The notes beneath the pieces were generated by a model. The model ran no database searches, had not been told where the DNA came from, and worked only from the letters and a program-made list of their open reading frames with translations. 64,000 bases of DNA from Streptomyces sp. M92 (GTDB lineage: Bacteria; Actinomycetota; Actinomycetes; Streptomycetales; Streptomycetaceae), in contig NZ_CP101137.1 in the NCBI RefSeq assembly GCF_028473745.1, forward strand, positions 4,526,001 through 4,590,000, given 5' to 3'. This document shows positions 8,141 through 17,717 of this stretch, piece by piece (position 1 is the stretch's first letter; each line of letters begins with the position of its first letter). A program made the position numbers and the translations under genes.

Positions 8141-10411
8141 TCAGACAGCGACCGGTGGCCGGGCCTGGATCAGCTCCGTGAGGAAGGGGCTCGGTTCTCC
8201 GTGCCAGAAGACGTCCAGGCTGTCCCGGGCGCGCGTGGCCGCCACGAACAGCAGCGACCGGGCGCGCTGCATCTCCGCCCGGTAGCGCGCCGGGTCCGTG
8301 GTCCGTCGTTGCTGGACGTTCGCGCGGGGCACGAGACCGTCGGTCACCCCAGCGATGATCATGTGCTGGTACTCGAGTCCCTTGAAACGGAACATCGTGC
8401 CGATGTGGACTCCGCTGTCGCCCCGGGGTCCGTCGGGTCCGATCTCCAGAGCCCTGATGCCGTGCTGGGCCAGCGTGTACGCGGCTTCGCTCGCCATCTG
8501 ATTGGTCGGCACGGCGATCGCGATCTGCTCGTGCGGCACCTGTCCCCAGGAGTCGATCAACGCGGCGACGGCCTCTCGCTCGCTGTGCCAGTCGTCGAAC
8601 CTGTGCAGGTCCGGAACCCCACCGCTGAGCACCGACCGGAACCCGGCCAGTGTCTCGCTGCTCCCGTCGAGGTCGTCGTACGTCTCCTCGCCGAGCACGT
8701 TCAATGCGGAGCGCAGGATCTGCCGGGTGGTCCGGTAGCTCAACGACAGCTTGGACGACCGGCCCCGAATGTTGATGCCGAGACTGCCGAGGGTCACCTG
8801 GTTCTTGTAGATGCGCTGGTGGGTGTCACCGACGAGGAAGAGGTCGTTGCGGTCTGGGGCGGTCATCGCACGGAGCATCTTCCAGTGCGCGGGCCGCAGG
8901 TCCTGCGCCTCGTCGACCACGATGTGCCGGTACCGGTAGCGCAGCCAGCCCCCGGAACCGTCGGCCGCGTGGACATTGTCCAGGCCGCCCGCCTCGTCCC
9001 GCTGCTGGTCGATGGCCTGAATGCGCCGGGCTCGCGCCACCTCCAACTGTGCGGCCCGCTCCGCGATCTGGTCCCACGTCTGTACTCCCAGCCGGTCCAG
9101 CCGCTGGGTGAACCGCTCCGCGAGCTGCCAGATCTCGGCGCGCTCGGCCCGGCTGACCGTGCGTCCGCGACCGGCGCGCCGGGCACGGAAGTAGTCCGTG
9201 CGGGAGGTGACCGCCTGGCCGAGGATCACCTGCGTCCACTCGTCGTGCAGGAACTCCGCGTCCCAACCGCCCTCGCCGAGCTCGTCGAGGAGCGAACGCC
9301 ATTCGCGGACCGCCTGCGCCTCGTCGACGATCCGCTTCCGGTTGCCCGGTTCGGCCTCCCGCACGGCGCGCAGCGCGAGCTGGTCGACGTGACTGATCTC
9401 GACACGGGACAGCAACGTCTCGCCGCCCAGGGCGAGCAGCCGTGAACGCAGGTCGGCGGCGAGGTTCTTGTTGTAGGTGGTCAGCAGGACCGGCTTGTTC
9501 CGACCCGCTGGGAGCCGCTCGACCAGGTGCTTGACCCGGTGCAGCGCCACGATCGTCTTGCCGGTGCCGGGACCACCGCCGACGCGCGCCGGGCCGCTGT
9601 AGTCCCGCCCCACCAGCTTGGCCTGGGTCGGGTGCAGGAACACCTTCCAACGGCCGAAGTCCTCGCCCTCCAGTGCTTCCCGCAGCGCGTCGTCGGTCGT
9701 GGTGACGATGGTGGCGGGGCGTTCGACGGCGGCCTGGAAGTCCTCGGTGTCCACGGGGTCCGGCGCCGCGACAGGGGCGGTCACCTGCTCCAGGACGTCG
9801 TCATACGCCTTGCCGTCATACAGCGCCAACAGCACCTCGCCGGTGAGCTGCGGGGCGTACTCGACGAGCCCGAGGAGCTGGTCCTCGGTGGTCAGCGCGG
9901 CGACCACCGGGACGAGGGACGGCGCCACCCCCAGGTCGGTGAGCTGTTCCTCCGACCACTGCTCGAACAACGGCCGGGAAGCGAACGGTTCGGCAAGCGG
10001 GGCCGGTGCGACGGGCTCGGTTGGAGGAGCGGGGGGCGACGGGACCGCGGGACGGAGCACCGACTCGTGCACGACCTGCAGGTCCACGTACTCGATGCCG
10101 CCCGTGACGCGGTTCACCGAGTACGTGAGACGGTCCAGATGCGCGTACACGTCCTTGCGGTGTTTGACCGACACGATCAGCCAGTCGTCGTCGGCCAGGC
10201 GCAGCAGCAGCGCGCGGTACTCGTCGTTGACGCGCGCCGAGTGCAGCTTGTCGTGTCCCTGCAACTGCTTGAGGCGCAGGCCCGCGGAGTCGGGGTTCGT
10301 CTTGAACTTGTGCTGGAAGTCGTAGATGGCGCCCTTGACCGGGCGGGGGAGCTTGAGGATCTCCCGGTCGGCCTTGTCGAGCAGGCGCAGTGTGACGTTC
10401 TTGCCGGTCAC
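8141..10411 (-). CDS. UvrD/Rep-family helicase with N-terminal RelE-like domain
   Basis: 756 aa. Residues ~1-90 (KADREILKLPRPVKGAIYDF, LQGHDKLHSARVNDEYRALL, VSVKHRKDVYAHL) have the look of a RelE/ParE-fold toxin. The rest is a superfamily-1 helicase: Walker A GGGPGTGKTIVALHR near residue 275, Walker B VVDEAQDLR near 500, VGDTHQRIY, a UvrD-type SYRTTRQI, and near the C-terminus GLEYQHMIIAG and LFVAATRARDSLDVF. The ATG overlaps the stop of the giant helicase upstream (ATGA), so the pair is one operon and probably one machine. UvrD-like helicases with fused small nuclease/toxin domains are seen in defence loci. Whether the RelE-like part is an active RNase or a binding module cannot be told from the sequence. 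Confidence 0.85.
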   Translation of the reverse strand: MTGKNVTLRLLDKADREILKLPRPVKGAIYDFQHKFKTNPDSAGLRLKQLQGHDKLHSARVNDEYRALLLRLADDDWLIVSVKHRKDVYAHLDRLTYSVNRVTGGIEYVDLQVVHESVLRPAVPSPPAPPTEPVAPAPLAEPFASRPLFEQWSEEQLTDLGVAPSLVPVVAALTTEDQLLGLVEYAPQLTGEVLLALYDGKAYDDVLEQVTAPVAAPDPVDTEDFQAAVERPATIVTTTDDALREALEGEDFGRWKVFLHPTQAKLVGRDYSGPARVGGGPGTGKTIVALHRVKHLVERLPAGRNKPVLLTTYNKNLAADLRSRLLALGGETLLSRVEISHVDQLALRAVREAEPGNRKRIVDEAQAVREWRSLLDELGEGGWDAEFLHDEWTQVILGQAVTSRTDYFRARRAGRGRTVSRAERAEIWQLAERFTQRLDRLGVQTWDQIAERAAQLEVARARRIQAIDQQRDEAGGLDNVHAADGSGGWLRYRYRHIVVDEAQDLRPAHWKMLRAMTAPDRNDLFLVGDTHQRIYKNQVTLGSLGINIRGRSSKLSLSYRTTRQILRSALNVLGEETYDDLDGSSETLAGFRSVLSGGVPDLHRFDDWHSEREAVAALIDSWGQVPHEQIAIAVPTNQMASEAAYTLAQHGIRALEIGPDGPRGDSGVHIGTMFRFKGLEYQHMIIAGVTDGLVPRANVQQRRTTDPARYRAEMQRARSLLFVAATRARDSLDVFWHGEPSPFLTELIQARPPVAV

Positions 10412-13400
10412 GGCTGTTCGTTCCCCCCGTTGTCCTTGGTGGTGCCGTCTGGCTGGTTACGACCTTCGCGGTCATCGGATGGTTGTGCTGCGCCGAGGCG
10501 GTCGGCGAGGGCGTCGACGGCCCAGTCGGCGGCGGGCCGCACCTCCCAGCCGGCCTCGGCGAACGCCCGGTCCCGGTCCACGGCCTCCGGGTCCTCGTCC
10601 TCGCCCTCCGGCGGGCGCGCGGCGAGGACGACGCCTACGCGTGCGGCGGGCCAGGCCAGCTCGGCCAGCCAGCCGTTCGAGTCGAGCTCGTAACCGTCCT
10701 CGGGCACCGGGACGCCGCGGGCGGCGAGTGCCTCGGCGAACACGAGCAGGCCGGGCTCGTCCGGGTCGAGGTACTCGACGACCCGGTCCCACGCCGTGTC
10801 CCGGGCAGCCGGTGTGCTGTTCGTGGCCGGCACCTCTGCGGGCGCCACGACCGGCGTCGGGGTTTTCGCCTGCGCGGGCGTGCGGTCGGCGGGGGCGACG
10901 AGCGTGGCGCGGACGCTCTCCAGGACCCCGCCGCCGCCCGTGACCGCCAGCATCTCCACGGGAAACCCGTCGAGGCGGCCGGTCGTGAGCTGGACGGCGT
11001 CGCCGCCCCCGGAGTCCAGGAACTGCAGCAGATTGGACCAGTAGAGCCATGCCTGCCAGCGGCGTTTGTGAGCCTCCTCCAGGGCGTGGACGCCGGACGC
11101 GTCGTCAAGGAGGACGATGCCGGTCCACGCGGGCGGCTTGGCCCGGCTGTCGGCAGCGAACACCAGCGGCAGCCCCGAGCGGTCGGTCACCGCGAACAAC
11201 TGCACCGGGCCGCGCGGCCCGGTGGGCGTCGTACCGCGTAGTGCCGCCGTGATCTGCTCGCCCAGTACGGTCGGGGCGAGCGCGGACGGGCGGGCTCCGG
11301 CGCCCATGAAGCCCGCCAGTGCCGCCTCCGCACGCCACTGCCAGAGCTGCGCGTCCGGTCGGCGCAGGTACTCCACGAGTTGCACGGCCGGGTTGACCCA
11401 CACCGTCTCTGCGAGCTCCCCGGGCAGGCCGCCCCGCACCTGGGCGTAGTAGTCACGGGCTTTGCCGCGGGCCCGGTCGCCGTACGGCTCCCACACCGGG
11501 TCGGCCGGCCCCGAGCCGCCGCTTCCGGTGTCCTGGACGCGGCGCCGCCAGTCCCGCACGTCACCGTAGGTGAGCTGGAAGACCCGGAGGCCCTCCGCGC
11601 GCAGCCCGGTGCGCTTGTCGGCGTCGTCCCCGGCCCGGTTGTGCTCCCGGCCGGCGTGGAACTCGTAGCCGTCCAGGTAGAGCGCCACGCGCGGACCGGG
11701 TGCGTCGAGCCGTTCGAACAGCACGTCGGGACGGGTTCCGTCGAGGACCCGTTGCTGCGACACCCGCCAGCTCAGCGTGGTGCCGTCGGCAGCGGACAAC
11801 CGCAGGTCAAGCGCGTGGGTGCCGGCGGGCGTGATGTAGGCGTCGCCGCCGGCACCGCTCTCGGGCAGCCGCGCCCACTCCCGCAGCGTGTCGATGAACA
11901 GGACCTCGAGATCGCTCTCGGCCTGCTGGTGCATCGGGATGTGCTGGGTCGTGGCGACGGGCGAGGTGGCCCAGCGCTCGCCGTCCGCGCCGAGCAACTC
12001 GTCCAGCATCTGCCGGACCTCGTTGCGGCTGACCTTGTCGTAGTCACCCGGCGGGACGCGGCGCAACAGGCAGCGGTGGCAGCCGTCGAGGCCCTTCTCC
12101 AGACAGCCGCAGCCCTCGATCACCTCGCGGGCCTTCAGCAGGACCTCGCGGAAGCCGTCGGAGTTCGCCAGACGGTGCAGGTACCCGGTGCCGCCTGGCA
12201 GCCGGTCGTAGACCACGAGGAACCGGCGCGGCCAGTCGCGGTCCTCACCGTCCGGCATCGACGCGGCGGTGATGTCGATGTGGTCGGGATCGCCGCCGTA
12301 GCGCGCCGCTATGCCCGCGAACAGTGCGGCGGTGAACGAGGCGAGCCGTTCCGTGGCGCGCGCCACGGACGCCGGGAGCAGGATGCGCACGGCCTCCGTG
12401 GTCAGCTCGTGCGCCAGCAGCAGCGGCACGTCCTCCCCGGCGCCCTGCTCCTCCCCGTCACCGCGCAGCCGACGGCGCGGGCACCACAGCTGATGGTGGG
12501 CGCTCGCACGGGTGGAGCGAGCGAGTGACGCGGTGAGCGCATGCTGCGACTGGTCGACGACCGGCTGCCCGTCGGCCGTCGCACCGCCGCAACTCGTGCA
12601 CACGTAGAACGGGTTCAGGCGTACGTCGTCTCCCGCGAGCGGGACGGTGCTGCTGCCGTCCTGCCGGTCGATCCCGAGGTTCAGGGTGCGCACGACCGCC
12701 TTGCGCGTGAAGTCGGCGCCGAAGACCGCGCCGTCATGCCGCCACGAACCGGTCGCCAGGTGGGCCGGGTCGATGTCGACGGTGGTGAGCACCGCGTACC
12801 GCCTGCGGTCCCGCTCGTCGCGGTCGTCCCGCACCCGGGCGTCGTCCCGCTTGTCCCGAGACGTCACACGCCGGGGCTCCAGTACGCGGTGCACGCAGCC
12901 GGCATCGGCGATCTCCCGGGAACCGCAGCGCGGGCACGGGGAAGTGTCGTTCTTCGGGTCGCCGTGCGTGCGGGCGTACCCGCAGGCCGGACAGAGGCGC
13001 CACACCGACCATGCGCGCCGCTCCGGGCTGCCGATGTCGAGGGCACGCACGACGTGCCGGTAGCCGTTGACGTAGAAGCTGTTGCCGGGCGCCAGTTCGG
13101 TCAGCGCCAGTTTGCGGGACCGCTCGTAGTCGCGCATCTCGCTGCGGTGCACCCACTCCCGGCGCTCCTCGTCGCCGTCCGGTGCCTCCGCGCCCTCGTC
13201 GCCGCCCGCAGCCTCCTTCCAATAGAGCGTGGCCTCCAACGACGTCGTGGTGTCGGTGAGGCTGTAGTTGGGCAGCAGGCCCAGTTCCACGAGGGCGCCG
13301 TGGGCGCTGGTCTGGCTCAGTTGACGCAGCAGTTCGCCCGTAGCACGCCGCTCGGCGAGCAACTCGCGTCGCTCGGCACCCTGTTCACGGTCATCGGCGA

Positions 13401-16400
13401 GCAGCCCGTCCACCGCGGTGTCGATGGCGGCGATACGACGGCGCAGCTCCTCGCGGCGCGCCGTCCACTCCTCCTCCGCCTCGGCCAGCGTGCGCGCGAT
13501 GCCGCCGGTGGCGTACGCGCGCAGTTCGTCCGCGGCGTGCGGGGACACTCCCCGGTCGTCGTCCGGACCACCCGGTGCCTGCGGGAACAGCGCCAGGAAC
13601 TCCTCGACCAGAAGGACTCCGTGGGTGAGCGCCGCGTCCGACAGGTCCTGGCACCAACCGGTCGTGCCGAACAGCGCCGACGACAGACGGGGCACCGGCA
13701 TCAGCGGCTCTCCGTCCGCCGTGGTCAGTTCGCCGCGCGCCGCCCGGTCCAGCAGGTGCGCCGTGTACTGGCGGCGCAGGATCTCCACGGCCGACAGGTA
13801 GCACCCCGGCGGCACGATGTCACCCGCGATCATCTCCGTCGGATCGTCCAGGTAGTAGCGGTCGCGGGCGCGGCGACCGCCGAAGGCGACGACCAGGGCG
13901 TTGCCGGTCCGGCGCCCGGCGCGTCCCGCACGCTGCACGTAGTTCGCCGGTCCGCCCGGCAGTGAGCCGAGCAGCACCGCCGACAGGTCGCCGATGTCGA
14001 TGCCCAGTTCCAGCGTGGGCGTGCACGACAGCACGTTGGGGTCGGTGTAGTGGGCGCCTTGCCGGAACGCCCGCTCCACACCCTCCCGTTCGGGCCGGGT
14101 CAGCATGCCGGTGTGCTCCGCCGTGACGACCCGGTAGGTGCCGCCGGTCAGATACAGACGGCGGTAGTAGTCCGCCCGGTAGTCGCGCTCCAGCTTGCCG
14201 CCGAAGCCGCCGCTCCCCGCCCCGGTCGACGACATGCCGTACTGGGGAGGCGTGAGCACTCCGGTGCAGCGCCAGCGCGGGCAGGGATGCCCGTACCAGC
14301 GGGTGCGCCGCTCGGGCGGTACGACCTGCTGCCAGCCGCACTCCTCACAGGACACGAACGCCTTGTTGACCAGGTCGTCCGCCAGGAGCCGCACCTGGAC
14401 GTGGCCCGGCTGCAGCCCGTACACGCGGGTGGTGCGGTCCTTCGCGGTGCGCGCCGACACCACACCCTCGTCCGCGAGGACGGGCAGCAGGCGGCGCAGG
14501 TACTCGGTCGCCTGGGCCGCGTCGAGGCCGAGACAGCGTCGCGTCCAGTCCTGGTACCAGTTCCCCCGGCCCGTGATCGTGTCGAACTTGGTCTTCTCCT
14601 TGGGGCCGGCGAGCAGAAACCTGGGCGGTGCTACGTATCCCTCGGGGAAGGCAGGCATCCCCTCAGGACGCCGTCCCGAGATGAGGTACTGGTTGACACC
14701 CGCTTCCTTGATCCACGTGTCCAGCCACCGGTGCCGGACGCCGCCGCGCAGCCGCATCCGCTCCACCAGCCCCCGCACGTACGCCAGATACCGGTCCGGC
14801 GTGGGCAGCCCACCGTCCAGGCCCAGCTGGCCCGGTAGCGCGAGGTGCAGGTCCCTGGCGAGCCCGACGATCCGCTCCGGTTCGGCGATCACGACCTCCG
14901 CGGCCGTGGTCCGGGTCAGCTCCAGCGTGCGCCCCAGCCGCGAGCGCAGCCCGAACTCCATGACGGTCGCGAACGCGAGCCGCTCACCGATCAGCTTCCA
15001 CGTCCGCGCGTCCCCCGTGCCCCGCCCCGACAGCAGCCGGTCCACGCCCGGTTCGTCGTGCAGGTCCGGCGGGACGACGGCGGCCAAGGTCTGCGGGTCG
15101 TCGACGGAGTCCAGGACATCGCCGATGAGGTCGTTCAGCGGGAGCGGCGTACCGTTGTCGTCCAGCCGGTGCGCGAGGAGCGAGCGCAGCGAGAACTTGT
15201 AAGAGGCGTTGGCGACGTATCCGGCCCGATGTGCCGCGTCCTGCGTGGAGTCGTTGAACAGCAGCGTCTTGCGTTCCTCCGGCGCCAGCGCGATCTCCTG
15301 GCCGCCGGTGAAGAGCTGGGTGACCGTGGCGGAGGCCAGGGAGGCGAGCGCGGTGCCGAGGAACCGGATGCCGTTGTCGGTGTTGCACGCGGGACACGTG
15401 TCGTCCTTCGCGGCCTGGTCGGCGGTCTTCTTGTCCAGCACGGCCCGCGCGAACCAGGCGTCCTGCAGCCCTTCTCCGTCCTCGGCGACGGGCATGCGGT
15501 AGGTGCCCTCCGCCCCGTCCAGCACGACCACGGACTGCGGGTCCACGCCCCCCACTGCCTTCGGCGCGCCACCGGTGAGCGCCGCCAGCGCCTCCCGCGC
15601 CTCGGCGGGCGTCGCGGAGATGAAGTACCGCAGCCGACGCTTGTCGCGCCCCACCGCGGCCTGCCAGATCCTCAGCGGCCCGGTCTCCAGCTTCTGCGGA
15701 TCGGCCTCCGGGGACAGTGCAGCCCAGCCCGAACGACCGCACACCCGGCAGTAGACCGCGGGCAGGTGAGCCTGGGCCGGCCGCTGCACGGTGTCCGAAC
15801 CGGGCAGCGCCTCGGGCCGCCGCGAGTCCGTCGTCGGCCACTCGTCGCCGTCGGACGACTCCTCGGACGCGGACGCCGCGGTGAGCGCGGAGCGTCGGGC
15901 GACGGTCCGCTCGTCCTCGTACCAGCGGAACTCCGGCCGGGCGCCCACCCCGCTCAGCACCCGCCCCACCGGCCTCACCCACAGGTGCGCCTCGATGTGC
16001 AGCAGCGGACGCGGCCGGCGCTCGTCGGACTCCGGGTCCCGCGCCGACGACAGCAACGCCACGAACCGCGACAACGCCTCCAGCGCGAGCCGCGGGTTCT
16101 CCCGTGCGGTGCGCGCCCACGCGTACCCGAAGCGGGCCATGCGGTCCCGCAGACCCCACTCGTCGAGCGGATCGCCGTTCAGCAGCGCGAGCACCCCGTG
16201 GGTGAAGTCGTGCTTCCGCAACAGCCGCCCGATCTGGAAGGCGTCCATGCCGCGTCGGCCCAACAGCCGCTCGGCGAGCCCGTCCAGGTCGAGCCGGTCC
16301 GGATCGGACTCGACACCCGGCCCGCCCGAAACGTCGATGACCTCCTTCGGGTCGGGAGGCTCCGGCAGCTCGTAATCGATGTCCCCGACGAAATCGTCGG

Positions 16401-17307
16401 CGCTCAGCCGCTCCTCACCGATCACGGAGTCCGGACCGAACGGCACGCCGAACACCTGCTCGGCGACGGCGAGGATGCCACTGCCGTCGCCTCCGCCCTC
16501 ACCGAGGGTCGCCGAGGTCGCCACCGGGCAGATGGAGCCGAGCGGCCGCTCCGGCTTCGAGGCACCCACGGCCGAGGCCAGCCGCCGCAGCAGCATGGCG
16601 ACATCGGTGCCCTGCGCGCCGTCGTAGGTGTGGAACTCGTCCAGCACCACGTACGCGGGGTCCGCGCCTTCCCACAGCGGCCGGTCCTCGGCCCGCTGCA
16701 GGAGCAGGTCCAGCATCTTGTAGTTGGTGATCAGCACGTCCGGCGGCGCCTGCCGCATCTCCTCGCGCCGCGTCATCACCCGCCGGAAGTCCGTGTCCGG
16801 TTTATCGCCGATGTAGAGGCCGGCCGTCACTTGCGCCAGCTCCGGCTGCGCCAGGTACTCGCCGATACGACCGGCCTGATCGGTGGCGAGCGCGTTCATC
16901 GGATACAGCAGGACGGCCTTCACCCCGCGCCTCCCCAGCGCCTTCTGCCGCCGGCAGTGGTCGAGTACGGGGATCAGGAACGACTCGGTCTTGCCCGACC
17001 CGGTGCCGGTCGTCACGAGCGTGGGCTCGGCAGCGCTTTTGTACGTGCTCAGCCGTTCCCACGCCTTGGCCTGGTGCCGCCAGGGTGTGAACGACGGCTG
17101 CCACTCCAGTGCCCTCTGCCATCCGTCACCGGCGGGATGGAACGGCGTCCTGATCCGCAGATACGGCCCGCGGAAGATCCCCGTCTCCGGATCACCGAGG
17201 AACCGCTCCAGCGAGAGCCGCGTGTCCTCGTCGGCGAGGGCGTACGTCGTCGTCAGGTACTGCGTGAGACTGCCGCGGAGCTGTGCGGCGGCCAGGGTGG
17301 GCTTCAC
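10408..17307 (-). CDS. Giant DEAD/DEAH helicase with DUF1998 region and possible C-terminal nuclease
   Basis: About 2299 aa. I prefer the GTG at 17307 (AAAGG upstream); a GTG at 17349 is the alternative. Counted from 17349: Walker A TGTGSGKTESF near residue 113, DEFH box near 236, SATL motif, and motifs V/VI (LELGIDIG and QRAGRAGRR) near 1140. Cys pairs (CRVCG, CPAC, CEECG, CPACG, CPRCG, CTSCG) suggest zinc ribbons. A DUF1998-type segment with CGCLEKGLDGCHRC lies near 1740-1765. Residues ~1870-1930 (TRPDVLF, LYLDGYEFHA, DADKRTGLRAEGLRVFQL) resemble a Vsr/DUF559-type PD-(D/E)xK nuclease. Size and architecture recall DruE of Druantia and DrmA/DrmB of DISARM, but no other Druantia gene is adjacent. 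It is cotranscribed with the RelE-UvrD gene. Confidence 0.85.
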   Translation of the reverse strand: MKPTLAAAQLRGSLTQYLTTTYALADEDTRLSLERFLGDPETGIFRGPYLRIRTPFHPAGDGWQRALEWQPSFTPWRHQAKAWERLSTYKSAAEPTLVTTGTGSGKTESFLIPVLDHCRRQKALGRRGVKAVLLYPMNALATDQAGRIGEYLAQPELAQVTAGLYIGDKPDTDFRRVMTRREEMRQAPPDVLITNYKMLDLLLQRAEDRPLWEGADPAYVVLDEFHTYDGAQGTDVAMLLRRLASAVGASKPERPLGSICPVATSATLGEGGGDGSGILAVAEQVFGVPFGPDSVIGEERLSADDFVGDIDYELPEPPDPKEVIDVSGGPGVESDPDRLDLDGLAERLLGRRGMDAFQIGRLLRKHDFTHGVLALLNGDPLDEWGLRDRMARFGYAWARTARENPRLALEALSRFVALLSSARDPESDERRPRPLLHIEAHLWVRPVGRVLSGVGARPEFRWYEDERTVARRSALTAASASEESSDGDEWPTTDSRRPEALPGSDTVQRPAQAHLPAVYCRVCGRSGWAALSPEADPQKLETGPLRIWQAAVGRDKRRLRYFISATPAEAREALAALTGGAPKAVGGVDPQSVVVLDGAEGTYRMPVAEDGEGLQDAWFARAVLDKKTADQAAKDDTCPACNTDNGIRFLGTALASLASATVTQLFTGGQEIALAPEERKTLLFNDSTQDAAHRAGYVANASYKFSLRSLLAHRLDDNGTPLPLNDLIGDVLDSVDDPQTLAAVVPPDLHDEPGVDRLLSGRGTGDARTWKLIGERLAFATVMEFGLRSRLGRTLELTRTTAAEVVIAEPERIVGLARDLHLALPGQLGLDGGLPTPDRYLAYVRGLVERMRLRGGVRHRWLDTWIKEAGVNQYLISGRRPEGMPAFPEGYVAPPRFLLAGPKEKTKFDTITGRGNWYQDWTRRCLGLDAAQATEYLRRLLPVLADEGVVSARTAKDRTTRVYGLQPGHVQVRLLADDLVNKAFVSCEECGWQQVVPPERRTRWYGHPCPRWRCTGVLTPPQYGMSSTGAGSGGFGGKLERDYRADYYRRLYLTGGTYRVVTAEHTGMLTRPEREGVERAFRQGAHYTDPNVLSCTPTLELGIDIGDLSAVLLGSLPGGPANYVQRAGRAGRRTGNALVVAFGGRRARDRYYLDDPTEMIAGDIVPPGCYLSAVEILRRQYTAHLLDRAARGELTTADGEPLMPVPRLSSALFGTTGWCQDLSDAALTHGVLLVEEFLALFPQAPGGPDDDRGVSPHAADELRAYATGGIARTLAEAEEEWTARREELRRRIAAIDTAVDGLLADDREQGAERRELLAERRATGELLRQLSQTSAHGALVELGLLPNYSLTDTTTSLEATLYWKEAAGGDEGAEAPDGDEERREWVHRSEMRDYERSRKLALTELAPGNSFYVNGYRHVVRALDIGSPERRAWSVWRLCPACGYARTHGDPKNDTSPCPRCGSREIADAGCVHRVLEPRRVTSRDKRDDARVRDDRDERDRRRYAVLTTVDIDPAHLATGSWRHDGAVFGADFTRKAVVRTLNLGIDRQDGSSTVPLAGDDVRLNPFYVCTSCGGATADGQPVVDQSQHALTASLARSTRASAHHQLWCPRRRLRGDGEEQGAGEDVPLLLAHELTTEAVRILLPASVARATERLASFTAALFAGIAARYGGDPDHIDITAASMPDGEDRDWPRRFLVVYDRLPGGTGYLHRLANSDGFREVLLKAREVIEGCGCLEKGLDGCHRCLLRRVPPGDYDKVSRNEVRQMLDELLGADGERWATSPVATTQHIPMHQQAESDLEVLFIDTLREWARLPESGAGGDAYITPAGTHALDLRLSAADGTTLSWRVSQQRVLDGTRPDVLFERLDAPGPRVALYLDGYEFHAGREHNRAGDDADKRTGLRAEGLRVFQLTYGDVRDWRRRVQDTGSGGSGPADPVWEPYGDRARGKARDYYAQVRGGLPGELAETVWVNPAVQLVEYLRRPDAQLWQWRAEAALAGFMGAGARPSALAPTVLGEQITAALRGTTPTGPRGPVQLFAVTDRSGLPLVFAADSRAKPPAWTGIVLLDDASGVHALEEAHKRRWQAWLYWSNLLQFLDSGGGDAVQLTTGRLDGFPVEMLAVTGGGGVLESVRATLVAPADRTPAQAKTPTPVVAPAEVPATNSTPAARDTAWDRVVEYLDPDEPGLLVFAEALAARGVPVPEDGYELDSNGWLAELAWPAARVGVVLAARPPEGEDEDPEAVDRDRAFAEAGWEVRPAADWAVDALADRLGAAQPSDDREGRNQPDGTTKDNGGNEQP

Positions 17308-17665
17308 GAGGACCTTTCGGGCAGGACGGTTACCACGACCGCCGGGCACGTGACGCCGTGACAGCCGGCGAAGGCGCCGTGACGATCAGCGTCAAAAATA
17401 CCGCCGACCTCGGACATCGGTACCCACCTGGTCGAATTCCGGGCTTCGGCCGCGGTGCGCCCGTTGGGGGCGGAGCTGAGTTCGGGGATGCCGATGGCTG
17501 GAAACGCGCTCTCGGATCACCTGCGGTCTTTCCCCGTGGCCGGTCAACCACCACTCTGTCTCCACCGTGGGGTGGGGAGCCGAGGAGGGCGTGCGCGTTG
17601 GGACTGGGGACCGACTTCGAGCGTGTGGAGGAGAACACCGGAGAACCGGTCGGAAAGCCACTTTC

Positions 17666-17694
17666 CCCACCCCCTCCCCGAAAGCGGGGGTGGG
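17666..17694. terminator. Perfect 9-bp stem GC hairpin
   Basis: CCCACCCCC (17666-17674) pairs perfectly with GGGGGTGGG (17686-17694) around an 11-nt loop. It lies 24 bp upstream of an ATG, so in this orientation it would act in the leader as an attenuator-like structure rather than as an end-of-gene terminator. Confidence 0.5.
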
Positions 17695-17696
17695 CC

Positions 17697-17710
17697 TCCT
17701 TGCGCAAGGA
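17697..17710. promoter_or_regulatory. Palindrome covering the ribosome-binding site
   Basis: TCCTTGCGCAAGGA is a perfect 14-bp palindrome. Its right arm contains the AAGGA that would be the RBS of the ATG at 17718, so either a dimeric repressor bound here or a small RNA hairpin would block translation. Confidence 0.5.
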
Positions 17711-17717
17711 TCCGGTC

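Larger units (their letters stand above)
17308..17717. other. Divergent intergenic region, giant helicase / motif-sharing pair
   Basis: About 370-410 bp between divergent starts. It contains no credible gene. The right half holds a strong GC hairpin at 17,666-17,694 and a perfect 14-bp palindrome at 17,697-17,710 over the RBS of the rightward gene. The hairpin sequence (TTTCCCCACCCC type) resembles a short repeated element I recognise as common between Streptomyces genes. Confidence 0.6.

Noticed and set aside
14845..17361. 838-codon plus-strand frame opposite the giant helicase
   Set aside because: Arg/Gln/His-rich shadow frame. The minus strand encodes Walker A, DEFH and helicase C motifs in the same interval.
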